Translations under genes and position numbers: made by a program
The notes under the pieces: model-generated
What the model was told of the DNA's origin: nothing
Database searches by the model: none
Seen by the model: the letters and a program-made list of their open reading frames with translations, nothing else
In this document: positions 20,677 to 29,088 of the stretch, piece after piece
How positions within the stretch are numbered: the first letter of the stretch is position 1
How the letters are laid out: every line of letters starts with the position of its first letter
Assembly: GCF_000373585.1 (NCBI RefSeq)
Contig: NZ_KB891940.1
Span: forward strand, 62,001-126,000
DNA: 64,000 bases
From: Streptomyces sp. MspMP-M5
GTDB lineage: Bacteria > Actinomycetota > Actinomycetes > Streptomycetales > Streptomycetaceae
Direction of reading: 5' to 3'

Positions 20677-21054
20677 ATGAAGCATTTCCTGGTCAAGACG
20701 CTCGCCAATGCCGCGGCCCTGGCCGTGGCCATCTGGCTCCTGAACGGCATCACGCTCACCGGTGAGAACACCGGCCGCAAGGTGCTCACCCTGATCCTGG
20801 TCGCGCTGATCTTCGGGCTGGTGAACTTCCTGGTCAAGCCCGTGGTCAAGGTGCTCTCCTTCCCCCTGTTCCTGCTCACCCTCGGCCTGATCACGCTGGT
20901 CGTGAACGCGCTGATGCTGCTGCTGACCTCCTGGCTCGCCGGCAAGGCCGACCTCGCCTTCCACGTGGACGGCTTCTGGACGGCAGTGGTCGGCGGCGTG
21001 ATCATCTCCATCGTCTCGTGGGCGATGCACATCGTCCTTCCCGACAAGGACTGA
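20677..21054 (+). CDS. phage-holin-family (superfamily IV) membrane protein
   Basis: 125 residues with four predicted helices: FLVKTLANAAALAVAIWLL, a central pair around LILVALIFGLVNFLVKP and FPLFLLTLGLITLVVNALML, and VVGGVIISIVSWAMHIVLP. The NFLVKPVVK-LSFPL pattern is characteristic of the YvlD/mycobacterial four-TMS holin family; a bacterial role is not established. The stop is three bases before the TTG of ptpA and its last codons carry the ptpA ribosome site, so the two are probably co-translated. Confidence 0.88.
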   Translation: MKHFLVKTLANAAALAVAIWLLNGITLTGENTGRKVLTLILVALIFGLVNFLVKPVVKVLSFPLFLLTLGLITLVVNALMLLLTSWLAGKADLAFHVDGFWTAVVGGVIISIVSWAMHIVLPDKD

Positions 21055-21057
21055 CGC

Positions 21058-21624
21058 TTGACCACCCGCTACCGCGTCTGCTTCGTCTGCACCGGCAACA
21101 TATGCCGCTCGCCGATGGCCGAGTCCGTCTTCCGCGCCCGGATCACCGAGGACGGACTCGACGCCCTGGTCGAGATCGACAGCGCCGGCACCGGCGGCTG
21201 GCACGAGGGCGACGGAGCCGACCCCCGCACCGTCGCCGTCCTGCGCGCCGGCGGCTACCCGACCGCGCACACCGCCCGCCAGTTCCGCGCCTCATGGTTC
21301 GCCCGCCGCGACCTGGTCATCGCGCTGGACGCGGGCCATCTGCGCGAACTCCGCCGGCTGGCCCCGACGCCCGAGGACGCCGCCAAGGTCCGGCTGCTGC
21401 GCACGTACAACTGCGGCACCGGACCGGCCGCTGACCCCGCCGAGCTCGATGTGCCGGACCCGTACTACGGCGGCTTCGCCGGTTTCGAGGAGTGTCTGGA
21501 GATGATCGAGGCGGCCTGCGACGGCCTCCTGGAGGCGGTCCGCGCCGAGGTCACCTCCGACGCGCCCGGCCCCGCCGAGCCCCGGCCGGGCCTGCACCGC
21601 CCCCACCACAAGGAGAGCGCATGA
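21058..21624 (+). CDS. ptpA: low-molecular-weight protein tyrosine phosphatase
   Basis: 188 residues from a TTG start with AAGGA inside the preceding gene. The P-loop CTGNICRS (C-x5-R-S) at residues 10-17 and the general-acid loop DVPDPYYGG are complete, so it should dephosphorylate phosphotyrosine. S. coelicolor PtpA, which affects secondary metabolism, is at the corresponding locus as I recall. The tail beyond residue 165 is Pro-rich and may be disordered. The stop overlaps the next ATG as ATGA, showing translational coupling. Confidence 0.94.
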   Translation: MTTRYRVCFVCTGNICRSPMAESVFRARITEDGLDALVEIDSAGTGGWHEGDGADPRTVAVLRAGGYPTAHTARQFRASWFARRDLVIALDAGHLRELRRLAPTPEDAAKVRLLRTYNCGTGPAADPAELDVPDPYYGGFAGFEECLEMIEAACDGLLEAVRAEVTSDAPGPAEPRPGLHRPHHKESA

Positions 21625-22745
21625 CCGGCGACGGCACCCGTGTGGTGCGGGCCGGGCTGCCGGAACCGGAAGCCCATGAACCGGCCCTCCCCGGACCGGT
21701 CTTCGCCGCCCACTACCACCTCCCCGGCGAGGCCACCGGCCCGTACACCTACGGCCGCGACACCAACCCCACCTGGAGCCGGCTGGAAGCCGCCATCAGC
21801 GAGCTGGAGTCACCGGACGAGCCCGCGCACACCGTCACCTTCGCCTCCGGAATGGCGGCCGTCACCGCCGTGCTCTTCTCCCAACTGCGCGCCGGCGACG
21901 CGGTGGTGCTGCCGGACGACGGCTATCAGCTCCTGCCCGCCGTCCGCACCCGGCTGGAGAGCTACGACATCGAGGTCCGCTCGGCGCCCACCGCCGGCGA
22001 CGCCCAGCTGGGCGTCCTCGACGGCGCCCGGATGCTGTGGATCGAGACCCCCGCCAACCCGGGCCTCGACGTCTGCGACATCCGGCGGCTGGCCGACGCG
22101 GCACACGCCCGCGGTGCGCTGGTCGCCGTGGACAACACCCTCGCGACCCCGCTCGGCCAGCGCCCGCTGGACCTGGGCGCGGACTTCTCGGTCGCCAGCG
22201 GCACCAAGGCGCTGACCGGTCACGGCGATGTCCTGCTCGGCTACGCCGCCACCCGGGACGGGGCGCTGGCCGACGGCGTCCGCCTGTGGCGCAAGACGGT
22301 CGGCGCGATCCCCGGCCCCATGGAGAGCTGGCTCGCCCACCGTTCGCTGGCCACCCTGGCGCTGCGCGTCCGCCAGCAGGCGGAGGGGGCGCTGGCGCTG
22401 GCCACCGCGCTGGCCGAGCGCCCCGAGGTGACCGGGCTGCGCCACCCCGGCCTGCCGTCGGACCCGTCGCATCCGCTCGCCGTCCGGCAGATGCGCCCCG
22501 GCCGCTTCGGCTGTGTGGTGTCCTTCGTCCTCCCGGACAAGGCGTATGCGGAGCGGTTCCTGGCCGCGCTGACGCTGGTGGACGACGCGACCAGCTTCGG
22601 CGGCGTACGGTCCACGGCCGAGCGGCGCGCCCGCTGGGGCGGCGACGACGTGCCGGAGGGCTTCATCCGTTTCTCCGTCGGCGTCGAGGAGCCGGCGGAT
22701 CTGATCGCCGATGTCCTGCGCGCACTGGACACGGCGAAGCCGTAG
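21621..22745 (+). CDS. Cys/Met-metabolism PLP enzyme, cystathionine gamma-lyase-like
   Basis: 374 residues of the MetB/MetC/CGL fold-type I family. TYGRDTNPTWSRLEAAI is the tyrosine/arginine phosphate-binding element, FASGMAAVTAVLFSQL the glycine loop, DNTLATPLGQRPLDLGAD the aspartate strand, and SVASGTKALTGHGD has the PLP lysine. The family makes or cleaves cystathionine, homocysteine or cysteine; substrate not decided. It follows ptpA with an ATGA overlap and ends before a terminator, completing a holin-like, ptpA, lyase operon. Confidence 0.9.
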   Translation: MTGDGTRVVRAGLPEPEAHEPALPGPVFAAHYHLPGEATGPYTYGRDTNPTWSRLEAAISELESPDEPAHTVTFASGMAAVTAVLFSQLRAGDAVVLPDDGYQLLPAVRTRLESYDIEVRSAPTAGDAQLGVLDGARMLWIETPANPGLDVCDIRRLADAAHARGALVAVDNTLATPLGQRPLDLGADFSVASGTKALTGHGDVLLGYAATRDGALADGVRLWRKTVGAIPGPMESWLAHRSLATLALRVRQQAEGALALATALAERPEVTGLRHPGLPSDPSHPLAVRQMRPGRFGCVVSFVLPDKAYAERFLAALTLVDDATSFGGVRSTAERRARWGGDDVPEGFIRFSVGVEEPADLIADVLRALDTAKP

Positions 22746-22782
22746 ATCCTGGCCGCGCGCCGCACCTCCGCGGCGCGGAAAC

Positions 22783-22819
22783 GGCCGGCAGGGTATCCCC
22801 CCTCGTCACCCTGCCGGCC
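22783..22819 (+). terminator. operon terminator
   Basis: GGCCGGCAGGGT and ACCCTGCCGGCC pair perfectly (12 bp) with a 13-base loop rich in C. Confidence 0.85.
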
Positions 22820-22861
22820 GGCGGTTCCCGTGAGTCCGGTCCGGACGTTTCACAGACCGAT

Positions 22862-22875
22862 GTTTCACGTGAAAC
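22862..22875. promoter_or_regulatory. parS site 3
   Basis: Exact GTTTCACGTGAAAC between the lyase terminator and the LysR promoter; a single isolated copy. Confidence 0.95.
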
Positions 22876-22998
22876 GAACCGCTTCATCAAGGCTAGTTGA
22901 CTCAGCGTCAGTGTCCAATCACGCTAGCGACACAGTCCTATCGACAAATTTATAGTTGGCCCGCGACCAGGCTTCCGAGGGGCCGCAGGAGGTACGCG

Positions 22999-23895
22999 AT
23001 GGATCTGGCACTGCTGCGTACCTTCGTCACGGTCCACCGAGCCGGCTCCTTCACCCGGGCCGCGGCGCTGCTCGGGCTCTCCCAGCCCGCGGTGACCAGC
23101 CAAATACGCACGCTGGAACGCCGGTTGGGCCGCCCTCTCTTCGTCCGCTGCGCCCGCGGGGTCACCGCCACCACCTTCGGCGACGAGCTCGCCCACAAGG
23201 TCGCGCCCCATCTCGACGCCCTCACCGAGATCACCGAGGCCGGCCTGGACCAGGACTCCCCGACCCGCACGCTCCATCTCGGCGGCCCCCCGGAGTTCAC
23301 CGCCGAACGCGCCTTACCCGCGCTGAGCCCGCTGATCACCCAGGGCCTGTCCATACGCACTGCCTTCGGCGACGCCGACGAGCTGCTGGACGGCCTGGCC
23401 GCCGGCCACCACGATCTGACCGTCACCACCACCCAGCCGCGCGGCGGACTGCTCACCGCCACCCCGCTCTGCGACGAGGAACACGTACTGGTCGCCGCGC
23501 CCCACTGGCTGGCCCGCCTGGGCGGTCCCGGCGCCCTCCAGGCCCGCGGCGTCCGGGTACTCGACCCGGTCCCGCTGGTCGAGGTCCACGAGAGCCTGCC
23601 GTTGATCGCCCGCTACTGGTCCGCCGTCTTCGACGCCAAGCCCACTGCCCCGGCCACGGTCGTCACCGGCGATCTGCGGGCCGTGCTGTCCTGCGTCACG
23701 GCCGGCGCGGGACTGGCCGTGCTGCCCCGCTACCTGTGCGCCGGGGCGCTGGAGTGCGGCACGGTGGTCGCCCTGCTCGACCCCCCGGTGCCCCCGCTGC
23801 GCACCTACTTCCTGGCCGTACGCACCGGGACGCTGGGGCTGCCGCACATCGCGCGGGCCCATGAGTGGCTGCTGCGCACCGCGGCGGGCTGGTGA
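22999..23895 (+). CDS. LysR-family regulator with a TTA codon
   Basis: 298 residues. The N-terminal HTH reads LLRTFVTVHRAGSFTRAAAL with SQPAVTSQIRTLERRLG, and a LysR substrate domain follows. Start ATG with AGGAGG at ideal spacing. Codon 106 (bases 23314-23316) is TTA, the rare leucine codon read by the bldA tRNA in Streptomyces, so translation may be restricted to late growth. The upstream region is unusually AT-rich (near 22945). It is 253 bases beyond the lyase gene and could regulate it; the effector is not known. Confidence 0.92.
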   Translation: MDLALLRTFVTVHRAGSFTRAAALLGLSQPAVTSQIRTLERRLGRPLFVRCARGVTATTFGDELAHKVAPHLDALTEITEAGLDQDSPTRTLHLGGPPEFTAERALPALSPLITQGLSIRTAFGDADELLDGLAAGHHDLTVTTTQPRGGLLTATPLCDEEHVLVAAPHWLARLGGPGALQARGVRVLDPVPLVEVHESLPLIARYWSAVFDAKPTAPATVVTGDLRAVLSCVTAGAGLAVLPRYLCAGALECGTVVALLDPPVPPLRTYFLAVRTGTLGLPHIARAHEWLLRTAAGW

Positions 23896-23949
23896 CGCAA
23901 GCCCTGGGCCAGGGGTTTCACCAGGCCGTGACCGCGGCATCTGTCCCCT

Positions 23950-24429
23950 ATGACCGTACGGCCAGTCGTCAAACGCACCGCCCGCGCGATTCTGCTCGAC
24001 GGAGCGGATCTCATCCTGATCAAGCGCACCAAGCCGGGCCGGGCCCCGTACTGGATCACTCCGGGCGGCGGCGTGGAGCCGGGGGACGCCACGGTCATCG
24101 AGGCCCTGCACCGCGAGTTGGACGAGGAGCTGGGCGCCAAGGTCACCGATGTGGTGCCGGTCTTCGTCGACACCGTCGAGCACATCACCGACGGCGGGGT
24201 GGACGGCGTCAAGGTGCAGCACTTCTTCGTCTGCCGGCTGGACTCGATGGATCCCTCCCGCCGGCACGGCCCCGAGGTCGAGGAGCCGTGCGGCGAGTAC
24301 GAGATCGTGCGGGTGCCCTTCACCCGGGTCGGGATCGCCTCGGTCGAGGTCGTCCCGCTGTCCCTGCGGCACTACCTCGACGGCAACATCGAGGGCGTGC
24401 GCGCGATGCACGCCCCCGACCTGGGCTGA
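23950..24429 (+). CDS. NUDIX hydrolase
   Basis: 159 residues. The NUDIX box is seen as GGGVEPGDATVIEALHRELDEELG, matching GX5EX7REUXEEXGU apart from small changes, with the ITPGG lead-in. It should hydrolyse a nucleoside diphosphate linked to another group; the substrate is not evident. ATG start without a clear ribosome site, so it may be translated leaderless or from a weak site. It converges with the PPOX gene, only ten bases away. Confidence 0.9.
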   Translation: MTVRPVVKRTARAILLDGADLILIKRTKPGRAPYWITPGGGVEPGDATVIEALHRELDEELGAKVTDVVPVFVDTVEHITDGGVDGVKVQHFFVCRLDSMDPSRRHGPEVEEPCGEYEIVRVPFTRVGIASVEVVPLSLRHYLDGNIEGVRAMHAPDLG

Positions 24430-24439
24430 AGCCCCGGCG

Positions 24440-25363
24440 TCAGCCGTCGCGCCGATCGAACCAGCCGCGGAACTCCGGGGCGTCCTCGGCGGCGCGGCGC
24501 GGCCGGGCACGTGCCAGCACCTGCTCGACCCGGTCGAGGAACTCCCCGTTGAGCTCCGCCGCCACGGTGTCCCGCGCATGCCGCCGCGGACCGGGCACCT
24601 GCGCCGGTTCGGCCCCGTACCGGTGCTCCGGCGCGTCCTCGTGCAGCCCGCCGCGCAGATGCTCGTCGGTGTGCCGGGGGCGCCGGAAGGGCTGCCGCTG
24701 CGCCGCCTCGGCGGCCGCCCCGAAGAAGTCGCCGCCCTTGCGCTTGAAGTCGTCGCTGCCCCAGGCCCGGGCGCCGCGCTCGTCCGCCGGCACCTTCTGC
24801 AGATGCGGGATGTGCTTGGAGCAGTGGATGTACGCCTCCTCGACCTCGACCGCCACCCACAGCTGGGCCCGCCGCCCGGGCACCGGGTCCACCGGAAGGC
24901 CCGGGTAGTAGGCCCGCATCTCCTCGTCCAGCACCACCCGGGCCCGACCGTTGATGTGCAGCCCGATCCGGTCGCGGGTGAAGTCGATCATGAGGATGCC
25001 CAGCCGGGGGTTCTCGGAGAGGTTGCCGACGGACGCCATGACGCCGTTGCCGCGGTACTCCGGGTACGCCAGCAGCCGGTCGCCCAGCACCTGCACGAAC
25101 CCGGTCGGCCCGGCGCGGAAGGTGGCGTCGCACTCGCCGTGCCGGTCCGCCGTGGCCAGGAAGAACATCTCCTGCCGGGCGACGAACTCCTGCATCCGCA
25201 CATTGAGGTGGTCCAGGACCTGGTCCGCGTAGAAGCGGTCGGCGCGCCCGGTCGTCCCGAGTCTCTGCTGCACCAGGTGCTCACCGTCGCTCCCGGGCCG
25301 CTCCGCCGGCAGACGCAGGCCCCGTCCCTCCCTCGTCAGGCCGTATTCGCCTTCTGCTGCCAA
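24440..25363 (-). CDS. pyridoxamine 5'-phosphate oxidase-family FMN protein
   Basis: 307 residues from TTG. The core (about 60-200) has the split-barrel flavin fold: MQEFVARQEMFFLATADRHG, GFVQVLGDRLLAYPEY and NLSENPRLGILMIDF are typical of PPOX-class general oxidoreductases. The C-terminal 100 residues are charged and probably partly disordered. The gene starts four bases beyond the flavohaemoglobin stop with GGGAG spaced nine bases before TTG, so it is co-transcribed and possibly coupled. A partner role in flavin/haem redox chemistry is an inference from that linkage. Confidence 0.85.
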   Translation of the reverse strand: MAAEGEYGLTREGRGLRLPAERPGSDGEHLVQQRLGTTGRADRFYADQVLDHLNVRMQEFVARQEMFFLATADRHGECDATFRAGPTGFVQVLGDRLLAYPEYRGNGVMASVGNLSENPRLGILMIDFTRDRIGLHINGRARVVLDEEMRAYYPGLPVDPVPGRRAQLWVAVEVEEAYIHCSKHIPHLQKVPADERGARAWGSDDFKRKGGDFFGAAAEAAQRQPFRRPRHTDEHLRGGLHEDAPEHRYGAEPAQVPGPRRHARDTVAAELNGEFLDRVEQVLARARPRRAAEDAPEFRGWFDRRDG

Positions 25364-25367
25364 GACT

Positions 25368-27254
25368 TCAGTCTCCCGTCGATACCAGCTCTTCGATGGA
25401 GTCGTGCCGTATCCGCTCGGCCGGGACACCGACTCCCATCAGGGCCTCCACACCGCTGCGGATCAGACCCGGCGGACCCGACAGATACGCGTCGTACTCG
25501 CGGTACGGGCCGTACTTCCGGACCGCGTCGGGGAGTTGACCGGTCACCGTGCCGGGCCCGCCCCGATCGCCCGGCCCGACGGCGACGACCGGGCGGACGG
25601 TGAGCCAGGGATGGGTCTGCTCCAGCCGCAGCATGGTGTCGATGTCGTACAGGTCGTGGTCGCTGCGGGCCCCGTAGAAGACGTCCACCGGACGCTGGGC
25701 GCCGTGGCCCGCGATGTCCTCGACCAGCGCCTTGATCGGCGCGATGCCGGTGCCGCCGCCGACGCACAGCAGGCCGTTGCCGGCGGAGTGGTCGACGGTC
25801 ATCGACCCGGTCGGCGCGCCGAGCCGCAGCACGTCGCCGGGCCGGGCGCGGTGCACCAGCGCGTTGGAGACCCAGCCGGCCGGGACCGCCTTCACGTGGA
25901 AGGAGAGCAGGCCGTCGGAACGGGGGGCGGCAGCGAAGGAGTAGTGCCGCCAGACCCGCGGCCACCACGGGGTCTCCAGGCTGGTGTACTGGCCGGCGCG
26001 GAACGGGTACGGCTGGTCGGGGCGGACCGTCACCACCGCGGTGTCGGAGGTGCGCAGCTCGTGCGAGACGACCTCGGCCTGCCACCAGGCCGGGGCGACG
26101 GCCTCGTTCTCCGCCGCCGCGTCGATCATGATCTGCGAGATCCGGGTGTACGCGCGCACCCACGCGTCCTCGGTTTCCCGGCCCCAGCTGGACGTGGCAT
26201 AACGGGCCAGCGCGCTCATCAGGCACTCGCCGACCGCCGGGTAGTGGTCGGGCTGGGTGCCGTACTTGCGGTGTCCGCGGCCGAGTTGGGAGAGGTACTG
26301 GCCGAGCACCTCGGAGTTGTCGACGTGCTGGGCGGCGGTGAGCAGCGCCTTGAAGAGCCGGTCGCGCTGGGCGTCCATCGAGGCGGGGAACAGCGCCCGC
26401 AGCTCGGGATGCTGGACGAACAGCAGCGCGTAGAAGTACGAGGTGACCCGGTCCGCCACCGGCTCGACCTCGGCCATGGTGCGGCGGATGAGCACCGCGT
26501 CGGGAGAGGCCGCCGCCTCGGGCGGGCCGGATGCTGCCAGTGCGGCGAGCGAGGCCGCCGGGGCGGGCGGGGCCGGCGTGGCTGTGGCTGTGGCTGCTGG
26601 AGGGGCGGGCGGTGCTGTGGCTGGCGGAGGGGCCGGCGGTGCGGACGGTGCGGCTTGTGCGGGCTGTGTACGTGGTGCGGGTGAGGCCGCGGGGACGAAG
26701 GGACGGGCCGGAGCCGACGCTCCCTCGTGGGCCGCTGGGCCAGAAGGAGCGGACGGGGCGGGGGGAGCGGACGGGGCGGAGTCGGCGGGCGGGGTGACCG
26801 GGCCGACGAGGCCGAAGGCGTCGAACGGGGTCCGCGCGGCCGGCTCGTGGACCGGTTCCGGCTCGGTGCCGGCCTGGGGGGCGGCGGCCTGCGGGGCGGC
26901 GGGCGCGGGCCGCTCGGCGGGGCCGGCGCCGGACCGGCCGAGTGCCTCCTGCCCCGGCTGCGGGCCCTGCCGCGGCACCCGTTGCGGCTCCTGCTCGCGC
27001 CCCCGTTCGGCGGCGGTGCCCACCGGGCGTATCGGGTTGACGGGGCGGCTGGGTATCCGGTCCGTTTCGGCGTGCCCGCCCGGTTCGTCATGGTCGCCCT
27101 GCGGCGCCCGCTGCCGGTCCTGGCCGTCCTGGCCGTCGTTCCGGTCCGGCTGGTCTCCGGAGGATTTCTTCGCGGACGGAGTGAACCAACCCCACTCGCC
27201 ACTGCTGCCGCCAGAAGAGCCGCTATCGGCCGACGTGGTGGTCGGAGCGTCCAT
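25368..27254 (-). CDS. flavohaemoglobin-like protein with long disordered N-terminus
   Basis: 628 residues. About 245 N-terminal residues are low-complexity Pro/Ala/Gln. Then come a globin domain (about 250-385, FYALLFVQHPELRALFP and the proximal-His region LGRGHRKYGTQPDHYPAVG), an FAD domain (RHYSFAAAPRS, the RxYS motif) and an NAD(P) domain (CVGGGTGIAPIKALVED). Flavohaemoglobins detoxify NO by dioxygenation. The FAD/NAD part is full length; the N-terminal extension is absent from E. coli Hmp. The start is ATG with GAGGCGAGG upstream; other frames across the repeats are shadows. Confidence 0.9.
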   Translation of the reverse strand: MDAPTTTSADSGSSGGSSGEWGWFTPSAKKSSGDQPDRNDGQDGQDRQRAPQGDHDEPGGHAETDRIPSRPVNPIRPVGTAAERGREQEPQRVPRQGPQPGQEALGRSGAGPAERPAPAAPQAAAPQAGTEPEPVHEPAARTPFDAFGLVGPVTPPADSAPSAPPAPSAPSGPAAHEGASAPARPFVPAASPAPRTQPAQAAPSAPPAPPPATAPPAPPAATATATPAPPAPAASLAALAASGPPEAAASPDAVLIRRTMAEVEPVADRVTSYFYALLFVQHPELRALFPASMDAQRDRLFKALLTAAQHVDNSEVLGQYLSQLGRGHRKYGTQPDHYPAVGECLMSALARYATSSWGRETEDAWVRAYTRISQIMIDAAAENEAVAPAWWQAEVVSHELRTSDTAVVTVRPDQPYPFRAGQYTSLETPWWPRVWRHYSFAAAPRSDGLLSFHVKAVPAGWVSNALVHRARPGDVLRLGAPTGSMTVDHSAGNGLLCVGGGTGIAPIKALVEDIAGHGAQRPVDVFYGARSDHDLYDIDTMLRLEQTHPWLTVRPVVAVGPGDRGGPGTVTGQLPDAVRKYGPYREYDAYLSGPPGLIRSGVEALMGVGVPAERIRHDSIEELVSTGD

Positions 27255-27711
27255 GGTCTGCCTCGCCTCGAACGTCTTTCGGTTGCCTTCGGCGTTCCGC
27301 TGACCGGAACTGCCCGGAATTCCCCCGCCCTGCCCGGGATTCTTAATCGACGCAAGCGATCCCGGCAACATCCCTTAAAGCGGACACATCTCACTTCCTT
27401 ATGGCAGATGACGCAGATGCCGTTCCGTCAGCATGCCACCCGCCTCACCGCACCGGACAAAATGCCGGAAGTATGGGCGCCCGGGGCCGCTTCCCGCTAG
27501 GCTGCCGAGCTTTGCCCCAACCGTCCACGCGCCCGCGGAGACCCGCTCTCCGCCAAGCCGGAGTCGACCTTACCGGGAGTAGTTGAAACCACAAGCCCCG
27601 ATCCCGGAACACTCGGCGCGCGCCCGCCAATAACCGTGATCCTTCCCACAGACCACGAATTCCGGGTGCACAGCGGACGAATCCACCGTGGAAAAACAGC
27701 TGGTCACCGAA
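27255..27711. other. 457-bp intergenic region
   Basis: Upstream of the flavohaemoglobin gene and downstream of the HAD gene, both on the minus strand. It should contain the flavohaemoglobin promoter. No clear NsrR- or Rex-type palindrome, RNA gene or convincing small gene was seen. Confidence 0.5.
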
Positions 27712-28347
27712 TTACTCGCCGGTACGCACCAGTTCGTATGCCTCGCGCAGATCACGCCCCGTATACGCGTATGTGGCCAGGCCGCTGACATGGTGATCCG
27801 CATTCACCGCCACCGACTCCGGTACCACCGCGAAGAGTTCGGAGTCCGACATCGAGTCGCCGTACGCCACGCAGTCGTCCCGGGTCAGCCCGTACCGCGC
27901 ACAGAGCTCGTCCGTGATCCGCACCTTCGCCGACGACGAGAGGATGCCGGCCGGTTCCAGCGGCTCCCGGATGGGCACCGCGGGCCAGCGGGAGCCGTGC
28001 GCGGTGTCGACGCCCCACGCCAGCAGCCGTTCGACGAAGAATCCCGGCGAAAGGGAAATCACGGCGCACCGTTCGCCGCGGGCCCGTATATCGGCCCATA
28101 CGTCCCGGATACCGGCCAGCCAGGGCGCGTCCTCGAAGGCCGCCGCCACCTGAACCTCGGTCAGCTCCGCGGCCCACAGCGCACAGGCCCGCTGTGCGAA
28201 GCCCGCCGGGGTCAGCGCCCCGGCCGCGAACGCCCGCTCCAGCTCCGCGATCTCCCGGTCCAGCCCCAGCTGCCGGGAGATCTCGACGGCGGCCGCGGAG
28301 CCGTGGAGCAGGGTTCCGTCCATGTCGAACAGATGCAGCTTGCTCAT
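27712..28347 (-). CDS. HAD-superfamily phosphatase, SerB-like
   Basis: 211 residues. Motif I is FDMDGTLLHG (nucleophile Asp), motif II VISLSPGFF, and motif III KVRITDELC leads to YGDSMSDSELF (GDSxxD). The cap is helical and of C1 type. Such proteins dephosphorylate phosphoserine or small phosphorylated metabolites; specificity is not predicted. No strong ribosome site is seen, as the ATG follows a C-rich run. It is divergent from a small membrane-protein gene. Confidence 0.88.
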   Translation of the reverse strand: MSKLHLFDMDGTLLHGSAAAVEISRQLGLDREIAELERAFAAGALTPAGFAQRACALWAAELTEVQVAAAFEDAPWLAGIRDVWADIRARGERCAVISLSPGFFVERLLAWGVDTAHGSRWPAVPIREPLEPAGILSSSAKVRITDELCARYGLTRDDCVAYGDSMSDSELFAVVPESVAVNADHHVSGLATYAYTGRDLREAYELVRTGE

Positions 28348-28375
28348 GGGGGGAGCCTAGGTCGTGCCCGGTGGA

Positions 28376-28425
28376 CGGGTGGGCCGGATCGGTGGGCCGG
28401 ATCGGTGGGCCGGGTCGGTGGGTCG
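28376..28425. repeat. 13-bp tandem repeat
   Basis: About 3.7 copies of CGGTGGGCCGGAT with small variations (first copy 14 bp, last truncated), in the divergent promoter region of the HAD and membrane-protein genes. Confidence 0.85.
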
Positions 28426-28499
28426 TACTCGCCGTCGCGTACGCGCGAATACTCCCGTCGTCAGATAGCGCGCGGCGCTCCGCCCGCCACCGTGGAGAG

Positions 28500-29030
28500 A
28501 TGCCGCTCAGCCGGCCCCTACGCCGGGCCCTCCTCGTCGTCCATGTCGCCGTGTCCGTCGGCTGGCTGAGGCTCAGTGCCGGGCTTCTCGCCCTGGGGAT
28601 CACCGGCTCCACGGCCGGTTCGGCGGCGGCCGCCGCGGGCGTCTACCGGGCGATGCGGATCCTCACGGACTTCCTGGTGCTCCCGGTGGCGCTGGCCTCC
28701 CTGGCCGGCGGTGTCGTGCTCTCCCTCGGTACCCACTGGGGGCTGGCCCGTCACCGTTGGATCGTCACCAAGTTCCGGCTGACGCTCGCGGCCGTCGGGC
28801 TGACCGTGTGCGCGCTCCGTCCCGGCACCGCCGGACTCGCCGCGGCAGCCGTCGCCGGCCGCCCGGCATCCGATCCCGGCCTCCTCGCCACACCGGCGGT
28901 CTCCTCCGCGCGGTACCTCTTCCTCACCGCGATCTCGGTCCTCAAGCCCTGGGGACGGACCCGACGCGGCGGCCGACCGCGCGGGGCACGGCCGGCCGGA
29001 AATCGGGAACGGACGGGCATCCCGTCCTGA
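28500..29030 (+). CDS. small integral membrane protein, DUF2269-like
   Basis: 176 residues with four predicted helices (LLVVHVAVSVGWLRLSAGLL, FLVLPVALASLAGGVVLSLG, FRLTLAAVGLTVCAL and a final segment). The spacing of VHVAVSVGW and the WIVTKFRLT segment resembles DUF2269-type membrane proteins. GGAGAG precedes the ATG. The function is unknown. Confidence 0.78.
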   Translation: MPLSRPLRRALLVVHVAVSVGWLRLSAGLLALGITGSTAGSAAAAAGVYRAMRILTDFLVLPVALASLAGGVVLSLGTHWGLARHRWIVTKFRLTLAAVGLTVCALRPGTAGLAAAAVAGRPASDPGLLATPAVSSARYLFLTAISVLKPWGRTRRGGRPRGARPAGNRERTGIPS

Positions 29031-29088
29031 GGGGTCCCGTTGGCGGGCCGCCGACATGCGGCCCACCAGGGGCAGGCATCCGGAACGC

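Noticed and set aside
25890..25902. parS-like CTTCACGTGGAAG in the flavohaemoglobin gene
   Set aside because: Several mismatches to the consensus; not counted.
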